Below are positions 51,595 to 61,900 of a DNA stretch of 64,000 nt, one piece after another. The notes beneath the pieces are model-generated. The model ran no database searches. It was not told the origin of the DNA and was given only the letters and a program-made list of their open reading frames with translations. Origin of the DNA: JBEBVQ01 sp037190845. GTDB lineage: Bacteria > Bacteroidota > Bacteroidia > Chitinophagales > Chitinophagaceae. Both the position numbers and the translations under genes were made by a program. The DNA is taken from contig JBBCJI010000003.1 in NCBI GenBank assembly GCA_037190845.1, forward strand, positions 1 to 64,000, in the 5' to 3' direction. The number at the start of each line of letters is the position of its first letter. Position 1 is the first letter of the stretch.

Positions 51595-54099
51595 TCACAC
51601 CTCACTCACATACACCCGCTTCACCCGCTGGGATATACCCGTCATAATTTCGTAGGGAATTGTTCCGGCCCATTGTGCCAGTTGTCCGGGTGGTAATTCC
51701 GGCCCGAATACGATTACCTCATCGCCTTCCTGCGCTTCAGGAATATCCGTAACATCCACCATGCACATATCCATGCACACAACACCGGCAATAGCCGCTT
51801 TTTTACCATGAACAAGTACATGTCCGTTACCATTACCCAACGCGCGCGGATAGCCGTCTGCATAACCGATACAGATCACGGCAATACGCATATCTGTAAC
51901 AGCAGCACCCCGCCGGTTATACCCGATCGTATCTCCTGCCGGGATGTTTTTTATCTGGGCAATAGATGTATACAACGTACCGGCCTCCTGCAACTCTTCC
52001 CGCAACAAACCACTGCTGTCTATTCCATAAAGGCCGAGGCCCAGACGCACCATATCAAAATGAAGACCGGGATGCCGCATAATAGCCGCCGAATTACACA
52101 GATGCCGGAGCGGTGTATACCCCAATGCAACTATCAGCCTGTCGCTCATTTGCCGGAATACATCTGCCTGCTGATTCGTGAATATATCGAGCGTTTTGTC
52201 TTCACTGGCTGCAAGATGACTGAAAATGCTGGCTACACGCACATGATCATTCTGTTGTAATTGGGCAATAAGCGTATCAACTTCTTCCGGAAGAAAACCC
52301 AGCCGGTGCATGCCTGTATCGATCTTGATGTGTACAGGGAATTGCTTTACCTGCAGGGAAGACGCAACACGTGTAAATGCTTCCAGAGAACGGAAATTGA
52401 ATATTTCCGGCTCCAGCTTCCAGGCGATCATACGGTCGAAAGAGCCAGCATCGGGACTCATCACCATGATAGGCAATGTGACTCCTGCCTTCCGAAGCTC
52501 AACGCCCTCGTCAGTATAAGCGACACCCAGATAATCCACACCTGCATATTGCAGTATACCTGCGATCTCATAGCTGCCACTACCATAGGAAAATGCCTTC
52601 ACCATCGCCATTATCTTTACACCTGCAGCCGTATGCTTCCGGAATACATTCAGGTTATGCGTCACCGCAGAAAGGTTCACAGATAATACCGTCTGGTGTA
52701 TTTCTTCCTCCAGTATCGCAGATATTTTTTCAAAACCGAATAACCTGGCGCCTTTCAGAAGTATTGCCTCTTGCTCAAATTGCAGCAGATGTATCTGCTG
52801 CAGCAACTCTTGCGTAGAACGGAAGAATGAACAGTCTATTTCGGTATGCACCAAAAAAAAGGCACGGTGTGCATACAATGCCTCTCCTACGCCAATAAAT
52901 CGTTGCACACCCCGACGCATTAAAGCATCAGCAACCTCCCGGTAAAGATCCTCATCCGACCTGCCTGTCTGCAACATATCCGACAGTACAACTGTATGTT
53001 TTTTGTGTTGCCGCTGATGTTGCAGGTAGTCAAGCGCAATATTGAGCGAAGTAAGATCAGAATTGTATGTATCATTGATAATGGTACATCCATTAATGCC
53101 ATGGCGCAGCTCCAGCCGCATAGCAACCGGATGCAGATGCTCCATAGCAGCAATGATCTCGTCGTGGGGAATGCGCAGCAACAGCATCACACACCAGCAA
53201 TGCACGGCATTTTCTATAGACGCAGCATCCGAAAAAGGGATACGAATGAAGTTTGTTTCTCCCTGACATACTCCTTCAATAAGCGTGTATTGCTGCTGTT
53301 GAACAACAGCCGTGATCCGGAGATCCGCATCCTGCATTCGCGACCAGGTAAATGGTATCAGTATGTGAGGCTGCATTCCTGTTTTCACTTCCTGCAGGAG
53401 CAACTGTACACCATTATGCAAATCGGGATTATCCGAACAGTAAATCAACTGTCTGGCATTACGGAACAGAAGGAGTTTTTCCCTGATTTTCTGCATCACA
53501 TCTGTAAACCCTTCGGAATGCGCCTCACCGATATTGGTGACAATACCAATATCCGGCTGAATGATCTTTTCGAGACGGTCCATTTCTCCCGGACGTGAAA
53601 TACCCGCTTCAAAAACAGCAAGCTGATGCTCCGGGCGGAGTTGCCACACAGAGAGCGGCACACCGATCTGTGAATTATAACTGCGCGGACTACACAGCAA
53701 ACGATACTTACCGGCAAGCAACTGACCGAGCCATTCCTTGACAATGGTTTTTCCATTGCTACCGGTAATACCGATAACAGGTATATCAAACTGACGACGA
53801 TAACAGATGACAATCTGCTGCAAAGCTTCCAACGTGTCTGTAACCCGGATAAAACTGCTTCCGGGAAAATCAGAAGCAGATACATCCTGAGCTACCAGGA
53901 ACATACGAATACCCTTTCCCCAGGCGTCGGATATGAACTGGTGACCATCGCGCCGGTCTGATGTAAGAGCAATAAACAGTGCATGTTCCGGCTGGCGTAT
54001 CTTCCGGCTGTCTATAACGAACGAGGAAACATTCCCGTCTTTTTCGCCGGGAAGCCATGTGCCGTTACACCAGTTACGCAATTGTTCTAAAGCAACCAT
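51595..54099 (-). CDS. murF-alr: Bifunctional MurF / alanine racemase
   Basis: 834 residues. The N-terminal half (about 1-450) is UDP-MurNAc-tripeptide:D-Ala-D-Ala ligase, with the ATP loop GITGSNGKTIVKEWL near 111, LAVFEAGISRPGEM, NIGEAHSEGF and IINDTYNSDLTSL. The C-terminal half (about 460-834) is PLP-dependent alanine racemase, with the cofactor lysine in MAMVKAFSYGSGS near 498, HIKIDTGMHRLGF, a likely catalytic tyrosine in IGYNRRGAA near 723, and GYADGYPRALGNGNGHVLV. The fusion supplies D-alanine and uses it in the cytoplasmic stage of peptidoglycan synthesis, and is common in Bacteroidota. The ATG lies only five bases from a long AT-rich palindrome, with no evident ribosome site. Confidence 0.96.
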   Translation of the reverse strand: MVALEQLRNWCNGTWLPGEKDGNVSSFVIDSRKIRQPEHALFIALTSDRRDGHQFISDAWGKGIRMFLVAQDVSASDFPGSSFIRVTDTLEALQQIVICYRRQFDIPVIGITGSNGKTIVKEWLGQLLAGKYRLLCSPRSYNSQIGVPLSVWQLRPEHQLAVFEAGISRPGEMDRLEKIIQPDIGIVTNIGEAHSEGFTDVMQKIREKLLLFRNARQLIYCSDNPDLHNGVQLLLQEVKTGMQPHILIPFTWSRMQDADLRITAVVQQQQYTLIEGVCQGETNFIRIPFSDAASIENAVHCWCVMLLLRIPHDEIIAAMEHLHPVAMRLELRHGINGCTIINDTYNSDLTSLNIALDYLQHQRQHKKHTVVLSDMLQTGRSDEDLYREVADALMRRGVQRFIGVGEALYAHRAFFLVHTEIDCSFFRSTQELLQQIHLLQFEQEAILLKGARLFGFEKISAILEEEIHQTVLSVNLSAVTHNLNVFRKHTAAGVKIMAMVKAFSYGSGSYEIAGILQYAGVDYLGVAYTDEGVELRKAGVTLPIMVMSPDAGSFDRMIAWKLEPEIFNFRSLEAFTRVASSLQVKQFPVHIKIDTGMHRLGFLPEEVDTLIAQLQQNDHVRVASIFSHLAASEDKTLDIFTNQQADVFRQMSDRLIVALGYTPLRHLCNSAAIMRHPGLHFDMVRLGLGLYGIDSSGLLREELQEAGTLYTSIAQIKNIPAGDTIGYNRRGAAVTDMRIAVICIGYADGYPRALGNGNGHVLVHGKKAAIAGVVCMDMCMVDVTDIPEAQEGDEVIVFGPELPPGQLAQWAGTIPYEIMTGISQRVKRVYVSEV

Positions 54100-54103
54100 C
54101 CGG

Positions 54104-54203
54104 TTAATTTGAAAATTTGAAAATTTGAAAATGAGGCAATGGTGTGTTTATTACGATAACACGGACATTTTCAAATTACCACATTTTCAAATTTTCAAAT
54201 TAA
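54104..54203. repeat. Long AT-rich inverted repeat filling an intergenic gap
   Basis: A perfect 21-bp inverted repeat at 54104-54124 and 54183-54203, built from direct repeats of TTTGAAAA on the left and TTTTCAAA on the right. Inside it TTTGAAAATG (54124-54133) pairs with CATTTTCAAA (54166-54175). It occupies practically the entire 105-base gap between the DUF4340 gene and murF-alr, both on the minus strand, touching within 4 and 1 bases of them. Confidence 0.85.
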
Positions 54204-54204
54204 G

Positions 54205-55260
54205 TTAATGCCTGTGTTCATGCACTTCCTGCTCTTCCACAGGCTGTGTATCCTGAAAGAACTCAAAACCGCTTCTGAATATTTTATCAAAAACAGCCCG
54301 CTGTATCACGGCAGTATCTTTGTTGTTATTGAGTACAGCATAAAAGCGGTCGGAATCGTATTCATTCGGATGACCGGGCATAGGTGTATCCAGATTCTTA
54401 CTTCTTTTATCCAGAGGCCTCCAGAATACGATTACATGCTGAGCATAACCGTTTTTCCCGATAACGTCTATAATACACCTTCGGGGTACTTCTTTCAGTA
54501 ATGAATCAACAAAAACATCACCGTTCGTATAACCCTCACTGTGTATATTGGAGAAAAAGCCGAGATAAGCATTCACACGATTCCTGTTAAGAGTGCCCAA
54601 CCCTTGAAGCATCGTATCAATGAAGACCATCATGCTATCACTGACACGACGCATCGTAAAAGAGTGCATCGGCTGATCCGGGTACTGAACAGATATCTGT
54701 TCTATATCCTCTGCAGCAATATTGAACACCGTACGATCGCGCCAGTCTTTTAAGTATGGGCTGTAGCGCGGTGTGAGTACGCCATCGAAGGCGGGCACAT
54801 TTACAATATACGGACGTTGAGCGCCTTCCATAAGCATAAAAGTACCGGACATATTATAGGCTTCTTCCCCTACATAAAACACACGCATCAGCTTCCCCTT
54901 CCGGTCATATAACTCTGCTTTAATACTGCTTCCTGAAAGGTCGGTGATTACCCTGTTATGCTGCTTTTCCGACACAGGCACATCCGCGACCTGCTTGTAT
55001 AGTGTACGCAGCAGTGTATTGACCGGAGCGATCATCGCTTTGTCATTTCCATTTACATTCCAGCCATCAGACGTACGTTCCAGCAGTACACTGTTCCCTT
55101 TTTTATCCGCCAGGAATATCTTACCGATTCCTGCCGTATCCTTTACCGTAAATCCGGCCTCATCCTCCCCGAAAGTACCGGCTTTACTATTGTATACAAT
55201 ATGCCATACGGATATGATCAGTATGGCAAGCAGCCCCAGGTATAATAACGTCTTCTTCAT
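54205..55260 (-). CDS. DUF4340-domain protein
   Basis: 351 residues from the ATG at 55260, chosen because it gives a clean N-terminal anchor (TLLYLGLLAILIISVWHIVY); the frame opens at 55299. The body fits DUF4340, an extracytoplasmic beta-rich family: FTVKDTAGIGKIFLADKKGN, VLLERTSDGWNVNG, NTLLRTLYKQVADVPVSEKQ, VFYVGEEAYNMSGTFMLMEG, and WRDRTVFNIAAEDIEQISV. Such proteins often lie beside GldG/GldF-like ABC transporter genes, as here (74 bases after gldG). A role with that transporter is inference. The His-rich C-terminus ends in EVHEHRH, which might bind metal but could be chance. Confidence 0.85.
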   Translation of the reverse strand: MKKTLLYLGLLAILIISVWHIVYNSKAGTFGEDEAGFTVKDTAGIGKIFLADKKGNSVLLERTSDGWNVNGNDKAMIAPVNTLLRTLYKQVADVPVSEKQHNRVITDLSGSSIKAELYDRKGKLMRVFYVGEEAYNMSGTFMLMEGAQRPYIVNVPAFDGVLTPRYSPYLKDWRDRTVFNIAAEDIEQISVQYPDQPMHSFTMRRVSDSMMVFIDTMLQGLGTLNRNRVNAYLGFFSNIHSEGYTNGDVFVDSLLKEVPRRCIIDVIGKNGYAQHVIVFWRPLDKRSKNLDTPMPGHPNEYDSDRFYAVLNNNKDTAVIQRAVFDKIFRSGFEFFQDTQPVEEQEVHEHRH

Positions 55261-55334
55261 AGATAGTTTGATCTCAAGCAACTGGCATAAGGCTTTCATT
55301 TCCGGCGCCCTATCATCCCGGTCAGTATACAGGT

Positions 55335-57071
55335 TTACACCTTGCCTTCATACCTTCTCTTACGGAAGAACAGGTATACGGAAGCAAAGATCAGTACCAA
55401 TGCCACCGGTGTCCCGACATTCACAAAGACCCATTTATTTTGCTCCCGCTTCACCCTTCCCGCATCCAGCAGGCGGAGACGTGTATCCCTGGCCCGTGCC
55501 TCAAGGAGGCTCGACGGATCGGTCAGGTATTCCACACAGTTCAGAAAGAAATTTTTATTGGCAAACATGGCAGGGGGGCTGGCAAATTTCCAGTAACCCA
55601 TCTCCGAAGGGCCTCTGCGGGGATCAAAATCGTTGAGGAACATATCGCCGTCGGAAATGACAATCATCCTGCCTTCATTATCGGCCTGCGGTTTAAACGG
55701 TCTTTTAAGTGAATCCTGCAGCACGCGTACAAAATTCGGATGCAGGCGATTACGAAATATTGAGCTGAACTGCCCCTCCAATAAAACAGCTACCGGCTGA
55801 TAGGGTTTATTGAATAGCTCCGGCTGCGGCTGAAAACGCAACATGGAAAGGTTTATCCGTACCGGAGACGGCGTTGTCCGGCTGTATTTGGAAGACTCCA
55901 GCAATATAGTCTTGCGGATTTCCGGGTTGGCTATGGTATCTATGCTGTTGGCAAAAACACTCATGACGGCATCCATGTTTTTCACCACAGGATGACGTGA
56001 GGAAGGTGTCAGTATAGGATAATATATCCAGCGATGCAGTGAAATGTCTGCCCGCTCACCGGCCGCACTGTTCACAATAGGGATCGTATTACACTGCATG
56101 TCTTCGATCAGGTTGGCATTGATACGGACACCGTACCGGAACAGGATATCATCCAGGTTCAGATCATAGTTCATCGCCAGGAATTGCTGGGAACTCATCA
56201 GGCTGTCCATCGGCGTATGCAGCATATCAAGAGTCCACAGTACATGGCCACCCATCATCACATACTGATCTATCTTGAATTTTTCTTTGTCATCAAACGG
56301 CTGCGTTGGGCGGTTAATGATCAGGGTGCGGACCGGAGTGGGGATGTAATATGTATCGTTGATATCTATGGTATCTACATGATAATATTGGGTAAGCGTT
56401 GTAAGCATATCATAGGTTTCCGGCCCCAGCGGCTGGCCGTGCCCGACCAGGTAGCCGATACGTGCTTTGTCGGGGAAGGACAGCATATGTATGGCATTGG
56501 CCAGCTTATATTCCAATTGGGATTCGGAATGATTAATAACAGCCGGGTTGATCACGCCGGAACTGTTTTCCAGCAGGCGTACAGTCATCTCGCGACCGCC
56601 ATATGCCAGCAGTGCATATGGAAATATCCACTGCTGGGTATATTTTTCGTCCTTGTTTATATTAATACCTGCGGGCAATATACCTTTATCAGCCAACTGC
56701 TTGCCCATGGCCATCTTCTCATTTTCATCTTTTCCTTCAAAAGGATCAATAAAACGAAACACAACCCGGTTGCCGGAGATATCCCTGAACGACTGGAGCC
56801 GCTCCCGTGTAGCATCCTGAAGCCGTTGCAGGCCTGCCGGGAAATCCTGCCCCCGCAGGTATACGGTCACCACCGCCACATCCTCCATTTCCTGCAGCAT
56901 CTTTTTTGTCACATGAGACAAGGTAAAGCGCCCTTCGGCCGTCAGGTCGAGCTTATAATGGAAACGGACTGCAAGTATATTCAAGCAGACAAGGATAGCA
57001 GACAGGATCAGCAGTCGCAACAGGGCTTGCCGTTGTTGTTGTTTTCGTTTCCGGGAGGCTGTTTTTGCCAT
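55335..57071 (-). CDS. gldG: Gliding-motility ABC-type protein GldG
   Basis: 578 residues. A basic N-terminus (KTASRKRKQQQRQALLRLL) precedes a membrane helix (LLILSAILVCLNILAVRFHY). A conserved domain follows (KLDLTAEGRFTLSHVTKKML, VTVYLRGQDFPAGLQRLQDA, FRFIDPFEGKDENEKMAMGK), then an ABC_transp_aux-like part (ARIGYLVGHGQPLGPETYDM, TLIINRPTQPFDDKEKFKID, YVMMGGHVLWTLDM). A C-terminal helix (VFVNVGTPVALVLIFASVYL) ends in a basic tail. GldG, GldF and GldA form an ABC-type complex required for gliding in Flavobacterium; some gliders lack it, so the requirement varies. It starts 31 bases after gldF. No gldA ATPase gene is in the window. Confidence 0.92.
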   Translation of the reverse strand: MAKTASRKRKQQQRQALLRLLILSAILVCLNILAVRFHYKLDLTAEGRFTLSHVTKKMLQEMEDVAVVTVYLRGQDFPAGLQRLQDATRERLQSFRDISGNRVVFRFIDPFEGKDENEKMAMGKQLADKGILPAGININKDEKYTQQWIFPYALLAYGGREMTVRLLENSSGVINPAVINHSESQLEYKLANAIHMLSFPDKARIGYLVGHGQPLGPETYDMLTTLTQYYHVDTIDINDTYYIPTPVRTLIINRPTQPFDDKEKFKIDQYVMMGGHVLWTLDMLHTPMDSLMSSQQFLAMNYDLNLDDILFRYGVRINANLIEDMQCNTIPIVNSAAGERADISLHRWIYYPILTPSSRHPVVKNMDAVMSVFANSIDTIANPEIRKTILLESSKYSRTTPSPVRINLSMLRFQPQPELFNKPYQPVAVLLEGQFSSIFRNRLHPNFVRVLQDSLKRPFKPQADNEGRMIVISDGDMFLNDFDPRRGPSEMGYWKFASPPAMFANKNFFLNCVEYLTDPSSLLEARARDTRLRLLDAGRVKREQNKWVFVNVGTPVALVLIFASVYLFFRKRRYEGKV

Positions 57072-57102
57072 ACCTTTATTTATACTTTCTTTCTTAATTG
57101 GG

Positions 57103-57852
57103 TTAATCCTGTACCGCTGTATCCCAGGTACGACTGTTGACGGATATCCTGGTCAATGCGATAAATAAAATAATGACAGACAAAAAGTAGATCACATCGC
57201 GGGTATCAATTACACCACGGCTGATGGATGTATAATGAAACGACATGCCAAGCATTCCGAGATAATAATCGGCGCCCCCTGCAAAAGCAGGCATTCTGCT
57301 GAATGAATCAAAGCCGCTGTACAATATGAAACAGGCAAACAACGCCACCAGAAATCCAACAACCTGGTTGGCCGTAAGCGAGGAACAAAACACCCCGACA
57401 GCGGAGAAAGTCGCCGCGAGGAACATCAGCCCGATATAAGACCCGATAATACCGCCGCGATCAAGGCTGCCGGCGATCATGGAGAGATTGTCGATTGTAT
57501 AAACATATATCACCGTAGGCAGCAGCGCAAACAACACAAGCACCAGGGCAGCAAAATATTTACCAAGAATAATATCCGTATCCCGCAATGGTTTGGTCGA
57601 TAACCATTCGATCGTCCCTCCCCGGAATTCATCGGAAAAAGAACGCATGGTAATGGCGGGTATCAGCAACATCAGGAACCAGGGAGCCATTTCAAAAAAA
57701 CGGTCAAGCGTGGCATAACCATATTCCAGGATACCCGAATCCGGGAGTATCCAGAGAAACAGACCACAGGCCACCAGGAAAACCAGCAATGCCACATAAC
57801 CTACAATAGAGCTGAAAAACGAATTGATCTCTTTAATGAAGATACTGCGCAT
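57103..57852 (-). CDS. gldF: Gliding-motility ABC transporter permease GldF
   Basis: 249 residues with about six membrane helices (FFSSIVGYVALLVFLVACGL, WFLMLLIPAITMRSFSDEFR, YFAALVLVLFALLPTVIYVY, VVGFLVALFACFILYSGF, VIYFLSVIILFIALTRI). The segment SFSDEFRGGTIEWLSTKPLR is typical of ABC-2 type permeases of the GldF family. It forms one unit with gldG (31-base gap) and probably DUF4340. A candidate -7 element lies at 57882-57889. Confidence 0.93.
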   Translation of the reverse strand: MRSIFIKEINSFFSSIVGYVALLVFLVACGLFLWILPDSGILEYGYATLDRFFEMAPWFLMLLIPAITMRSFSDEFRGGTIEWLSTKPLRDTDIILGKYFAALVLVLFALLPTVIYVYTIDNLSMIAGSLDRGGIIGSYIGLMFLAATFSAVGVFCSSLTANQVVGFLVALFACFILYSGFDSFSRMPAFAGGADYYLGMLGMSFHYTSISRGVIDTRDVIYFLSVIILFIALTRISVNSRTWDTAVQD

Positions 57853-57881
57853 ATTTTCCTCCCCGATTTATACAGGGCGGA

Positions 57882-57889
57882 CAAAAATA
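57882..57889 (-). promoter_or_regulatory. Candidate -7 element of the gldFG unit
   Basis: The minus strand reads TATTTTTG, matching TAnnTTTG, 29 bases before the gldF ATG. The -33 position shows only CTG, so this is a partial match. Confidence 0.4.
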
Positions 57890-57953
57890 ACAAATAAAGA
57901 CAGCTTTCGCAGGCAGGGAAGTGTTAAAGGAGTTAACAGTTCTTCATCGTTTA

Positions 57954-58022
57954 AATGTGACAGATGTGTTGGATGTGGAAAATGTGTCAACACATCCGTC
58001 ACATCCAACACATCTGTCACAT
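57954..58022. repeat. 70-bp intergenic palindrome, copy 2
   Basis: The left arm 57955-57977 pairs perfectly with 58000-58022 over 23 bp; both arms match copy 1 at 20075-20144 except for the last outer base. The inner stem is ATGTG/CACAT around a TCAA loop. Here the loop region differs from copy 1 (GAAAATGTGTCAACACATCC against GGTGATGTGATAACACATCC), yet pairing inside it is kept. It lies 9 bases after the methyltransferase stop and upstream of gldF. Confidence 0.85.
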
Positions 58023-58031
58023 CAAAAAGCG

Positions 58032-58841
58032 CTATTCCTTCACCCCCCACACCCGGAAGATCCGTGGCAGGCTGAGGATCGTATCCGGCCGGCTGGTAAA
58101 TTCCTCAAACTGCTGCAGAAGCCTGTCCAGCTCCTGCGTGTCTGCGAGCTGTGCTTCAACAACCGCATCACGGATACGCGCCAGGGTAATATACCCCATC
58201 CATTTCCCTTCGCCCTGATCGAAACAAGGCTGTATCACCTCAAACCGGACATCCTTTATGCCCGCCCGGTGAAACAAACCGGGCAGTTCCGGGCCCAGCT
58301 CCGCATTACCGCCTCTATGCGCCACCGCAGCCGTATACAATTCCAGGTAACGGGAGAATACATCATGCCTGGGATAACAAAAATGGCCGCTGAAATGCAC
58401 ATCTTCCACGATGATCTTGCCACCTGGCTTCACCGCCTCTTTCATACGCAACAGTGCAGCCAGCGGATCCTTCAGATGTGAAAGCAGGAAGCGGGCATAA
58501 GAAAAATCAAAGACGTTGTTATAATCAATATCATACGAACTTTTTACCTGGAACGAAAGCTGTTCAAGCTTTTCATGCTCCCTGTCTATTTCTGCCAGCC
58601 GTATGATTTCCGGGTCAAAATCAATAGCGGTCACTTTACCTGTACTACCTACCATTTTCGCAGCCATAATTGCTACGTTCCCGCCTCCGCAACCACTGTC
58701 GAGAAAAGCCGCCCCGGGCTGTAGCCCCATTTGTTCCAGTAATGTTTGTGTATAGGGATGCAGGACAGAAGCCAGTATATTCAACCTGCTTTTACCTTCG
58801 ATACCGCCACTGATTGCATAATCATATGTATTGGCAGACAT
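58032..58841 (-). CDS. Class I SAM-dependent methyltransferase
   Basis: 269 residues. SAM-binding motifs of the Methyltransf_11/25 type: motif I AAFLDSGCGGGNVAIMAAKM, the acidic residue ending motif II in VTAIDFDPE, motif post-II FDFSYARFLLSHLKDP, and motif III VKPGGKIIVEDVHFSGHFCY. The first 30 residues (YDYAISGGIEGKSRLNILAS) and the C-terminal part resemble methyltransferases of small molecules such as the UbiE/menaquinone group, but lack their diagnostic signatures, so the substrate is unassigned. The palindrome at 57954 follows its stop. Confidence 0.88.
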   Translation of the reverse strand: MSANTYDYAISGGIEGKSRLNILASVLHPYTQTLLEQMGLQPGAAFLDSGCGGGNVAIMAAKMVGSTGKVTAIDFDPEIIRLAEIDREHEKLEQLSFQVKSSYDIDYNNVFDFSYARFLLSHLKDPLAALLRMKEAVKPGGKIIVEDVHFSGHFCYPRHDVFSRYLELYTAAVAHRGGNAELGPELPGLFHRAGIKDVRFEVIQPCFDQGEGKWMGYITLARIRDAVVEAQLADTQELDRLLQQFEEFTSRPDTILSLPRIFRVWGVKE

Positions 58842-58917
58842 AAATATTCGTATTTCTTTGTATGGTATAAAAATGGCGAATATACACTTTATAAACCATA
58901 CGATACAAATACAGTTA

Positions 58918-61900
58918 TTATGGTTTTTCTATCCTGCTAAGGAACTGGTACACCTCATCCATGTTATTGACACCTTCCACTACCAGCATAAAGTTCTTTC
59001 CTACCTGCTTCAGCCGGGCATTATTGACTTGTGTCTGTATATAACGCATAATACGGTCAAACACCTCCGATTCGAAATACGGCGATTCGGGGTTACTAAT
59101 GAAATATAACCGCATCTGCCGGTTTTTGAGTATCAGCTTTTCAAAACCCAGTTCCCTCGCTACCCGACGGCAACGGATCGTCACAAACAATGCCGCAACA
59201 GGCGGTGGTAAGGGGCCGAAACGGTCACGTAATTCATCCGAAAACCGCTGCAGATCTGCTTCCGATTCGAGATCATCAAGCTGTGTGTAAAGAGCAAGCC
59301 GTTCTGTGATGCTTTCCACATAATCATCAGGTATCAGTATTTCCAGGTCGGTATCTATCGTACAGTCTGTGACAAAATCTTTTTTTCGCTCCAGTTCTTC
59401 TTTAAAAAGGTCCTTAAAATCACTGCTTTTCAGCTCGTGCATTGCTTCGGCCAGTATTTTCTGGTACATTTCAAAGCCAATATCCGCTATAAACCCGCTT
59501 TGCTCTCCACCCAACAGGTTACCCGCTCCCCGAATGTCGAGGTCGCGCATGGCAATCTGGAAACCGCTGCCCAGTTCATTAAACTGTTCCAGTGTCTGCA
59601 GCCGCTTACGGCTGTCGCCGGGCAAGGTGCTCAACGGAGGCGCCAGGAGGTAACAAAAGGCCTTTTTATTACTGCGGCCTACCCGTCCGCGCAACTGGTG
59701 CAAGTCGCTCAGGCCAAACTGATGTGCATTGTTGATGATGATCGTGTTGGCATTGGGAATATCCACACCACTCTCCACAATATTGGTACAGCAAAGTACA
59801 TCGTATTTGCGTTCGATAAACGCAAGCAGTGTTTCTTCCAGCTTATGCCCTTCGAGCTGCCCGTGTGCCATAGCAATCTCCAGATCCGGACACAACGTCT
59901 TTATTTTGCTGACCATATCCGGCAGGCTCTGCACCCGGTTATGCACAAAATATACCTGACCGCCGCGTTCGGTTTCGTAATAGATCGCATCACGGATCGC
60001 ATATTCATCAAAGAAAAGAATCTCCGTATGCACCGGCTGCCGGTTGGGCGGCGGCGTATTAATGATCGAAAGATCACGGGCGTTCATCAGCGAGAACTGC
60101 AATGTACGCGGTATGGGTGTAGCAGTCAGTGTCAGCGTATCTACATTGGCTTTTATCTCGCGGAGCTTTTCTTTGGCAGCAACGCCAAACTTTTGTTCTT
60201 CGTCTATGACAAGTAACCCCAGATCTTTAAATTTCACATCTTTACCCAGTAGTGCATGCGTACCGATAATGATATCAATTTTACCTTCTTCGAGCCGTTT
60301 GAGCGTATCCTTTTTTTCCTTTGCTGATTTAAACCGGTTCACGTAGTCTACATTGCAGGGAAAATCCTGCAACCGCTCCTTAAACGTCTGATAGTGCTGG
60401 AAAGCCAGGATAGTGGTAGGAACAAGTATGGCAGCCTGTTTGGAATCTGTCACTGATTTGAATGCCGCACGTACTGCTACTTCTGTTTTCCCGAAGCCCA
60501 CATCGCCACACACCAGCCGGTCCATCGGCGCCGGGGCTTCCATATCACGTTTCACATCCGCCGTAGCTTTGCTCTGGTCGGGGGTGTCCTCATAAAAAAA
60601 AGAAGCTTCCAGTTCCGTCTGCAGATAAGTATCGGGGGTATGTGCGAATCCTTCGGAAGCCTTCCTTCTCGCATACAATTTTATCAGGTCAGCAGCTATG
60701 TCTTTTACCTGCTTCTTGGTCTTGTTTTTGAGCTTCTCCCAGGCATCGCTGCCCAGCTTGCTGACCCGCGGAGGCGATCCTTCCTTGCCGGTATACTTGC
60801 TGATCTTATGCAGCGAGTTAATGTTTACATACAGTACATCATTGTCACGGTATATGATACGCACAGCTTCCTGCATGTTCCCGTTCACTTCAATCTTCTG
60901 CAGACCGCTGTACCGGCCGATACCGTGGTCAATATGCGTTACATAATCGCCTGGCTGCAGCTCCCTCAGTGCACGTATAGTAAGCGCCTTACCTTTGCTG
61001 TATGCCTGCTTGAGTTTGTATTTATGGTATCGCTGAAATATCTGGTGATCTGTATAACAGACGATCTTCTTTTCGTGATCAATAAATCCTTTGCTGACCG
61101 GAACCGGTATAGGGATGAAATTAATACCCGCATCAAGGTCTTCAAAAATACTGCGCAACCGCTCCAGTTGCCTGGGGTTTTCAGCAAAAATACAAGACGT
61201 ATACTGCTGGCCGGAACGCTGCTTCAGATCGGCAATCAGCATGTTAAACTGACGGTTAAATACCGGTTGTTCTTCAGTAGCAAACTGCAGCACGGTGGTG
61301 GGTGCTTCGCCGGTCAGCCGTTCGAGGGAATGATTGTACCATTCGATCAGATGGCGTTCTTTAACTTGCCTGCTCCATGAATCTGCGGATTCAAAATCAT
61401 TCCGCGTGAGCGTAAGCAGCGAGGCTTCTTCATAATCAACAGCAGCCTGCTTCCCGGTATGGATATCTTCCGGAAGTTCGTCTTCCATCTTTCCGAGACG
61501 CCCGATCGTAAAATCCAGATCTTTAGCCCATATGACTGTATTATCCGGAAGGTAATCAAGCAGCGATACCCGGTCCTGATCTTCCGGGTTTGTCTGTATA
61601 TCCGGCAATATGGACACCAACAGCAGTTTACGTTCCGAAAGCTGCGTTTCCGGATTGAAAATCCGAATGCTGTCCACTTCGTTTCCAAACAGCTCTATAC
61701 GATAAGGATGTTCATTGCCGTAAGAGTAAATATCCAGTATGCCTCCGCGCATAGCAAACTGCCCCGGCTCATACACGAAGTCTTCGCGCCGGAAGCCAAT
61801 AGTGGTAAGTCGTGCGAGCAATGCATCCACATCAAGCGTCTCACTGACTTTGATATGTATCATATTACCCGAAAACGCTACGGGATTGATCACTTTTTCA

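Noticed and set aside
56184..57140. 318-codon plus-strand frame over gldG
   Set aside because: Antisense to a well-supported gene; no recognisable motifs.
57824..58075. Small frames over the palindrome copy 2 (both strands)
   Set aside because: The peptide is a direct reading of the inverted repeat (repeats of VTDVLDV and HPSHPTHLSH), so it is an artefact of the palindrome.
59437..60216. 259-codon plus-strand frame over mfd (also 60640-61380)
   Set aside because: Antisense to the helicase domain of mfd; the coding signal is explained by mfd.
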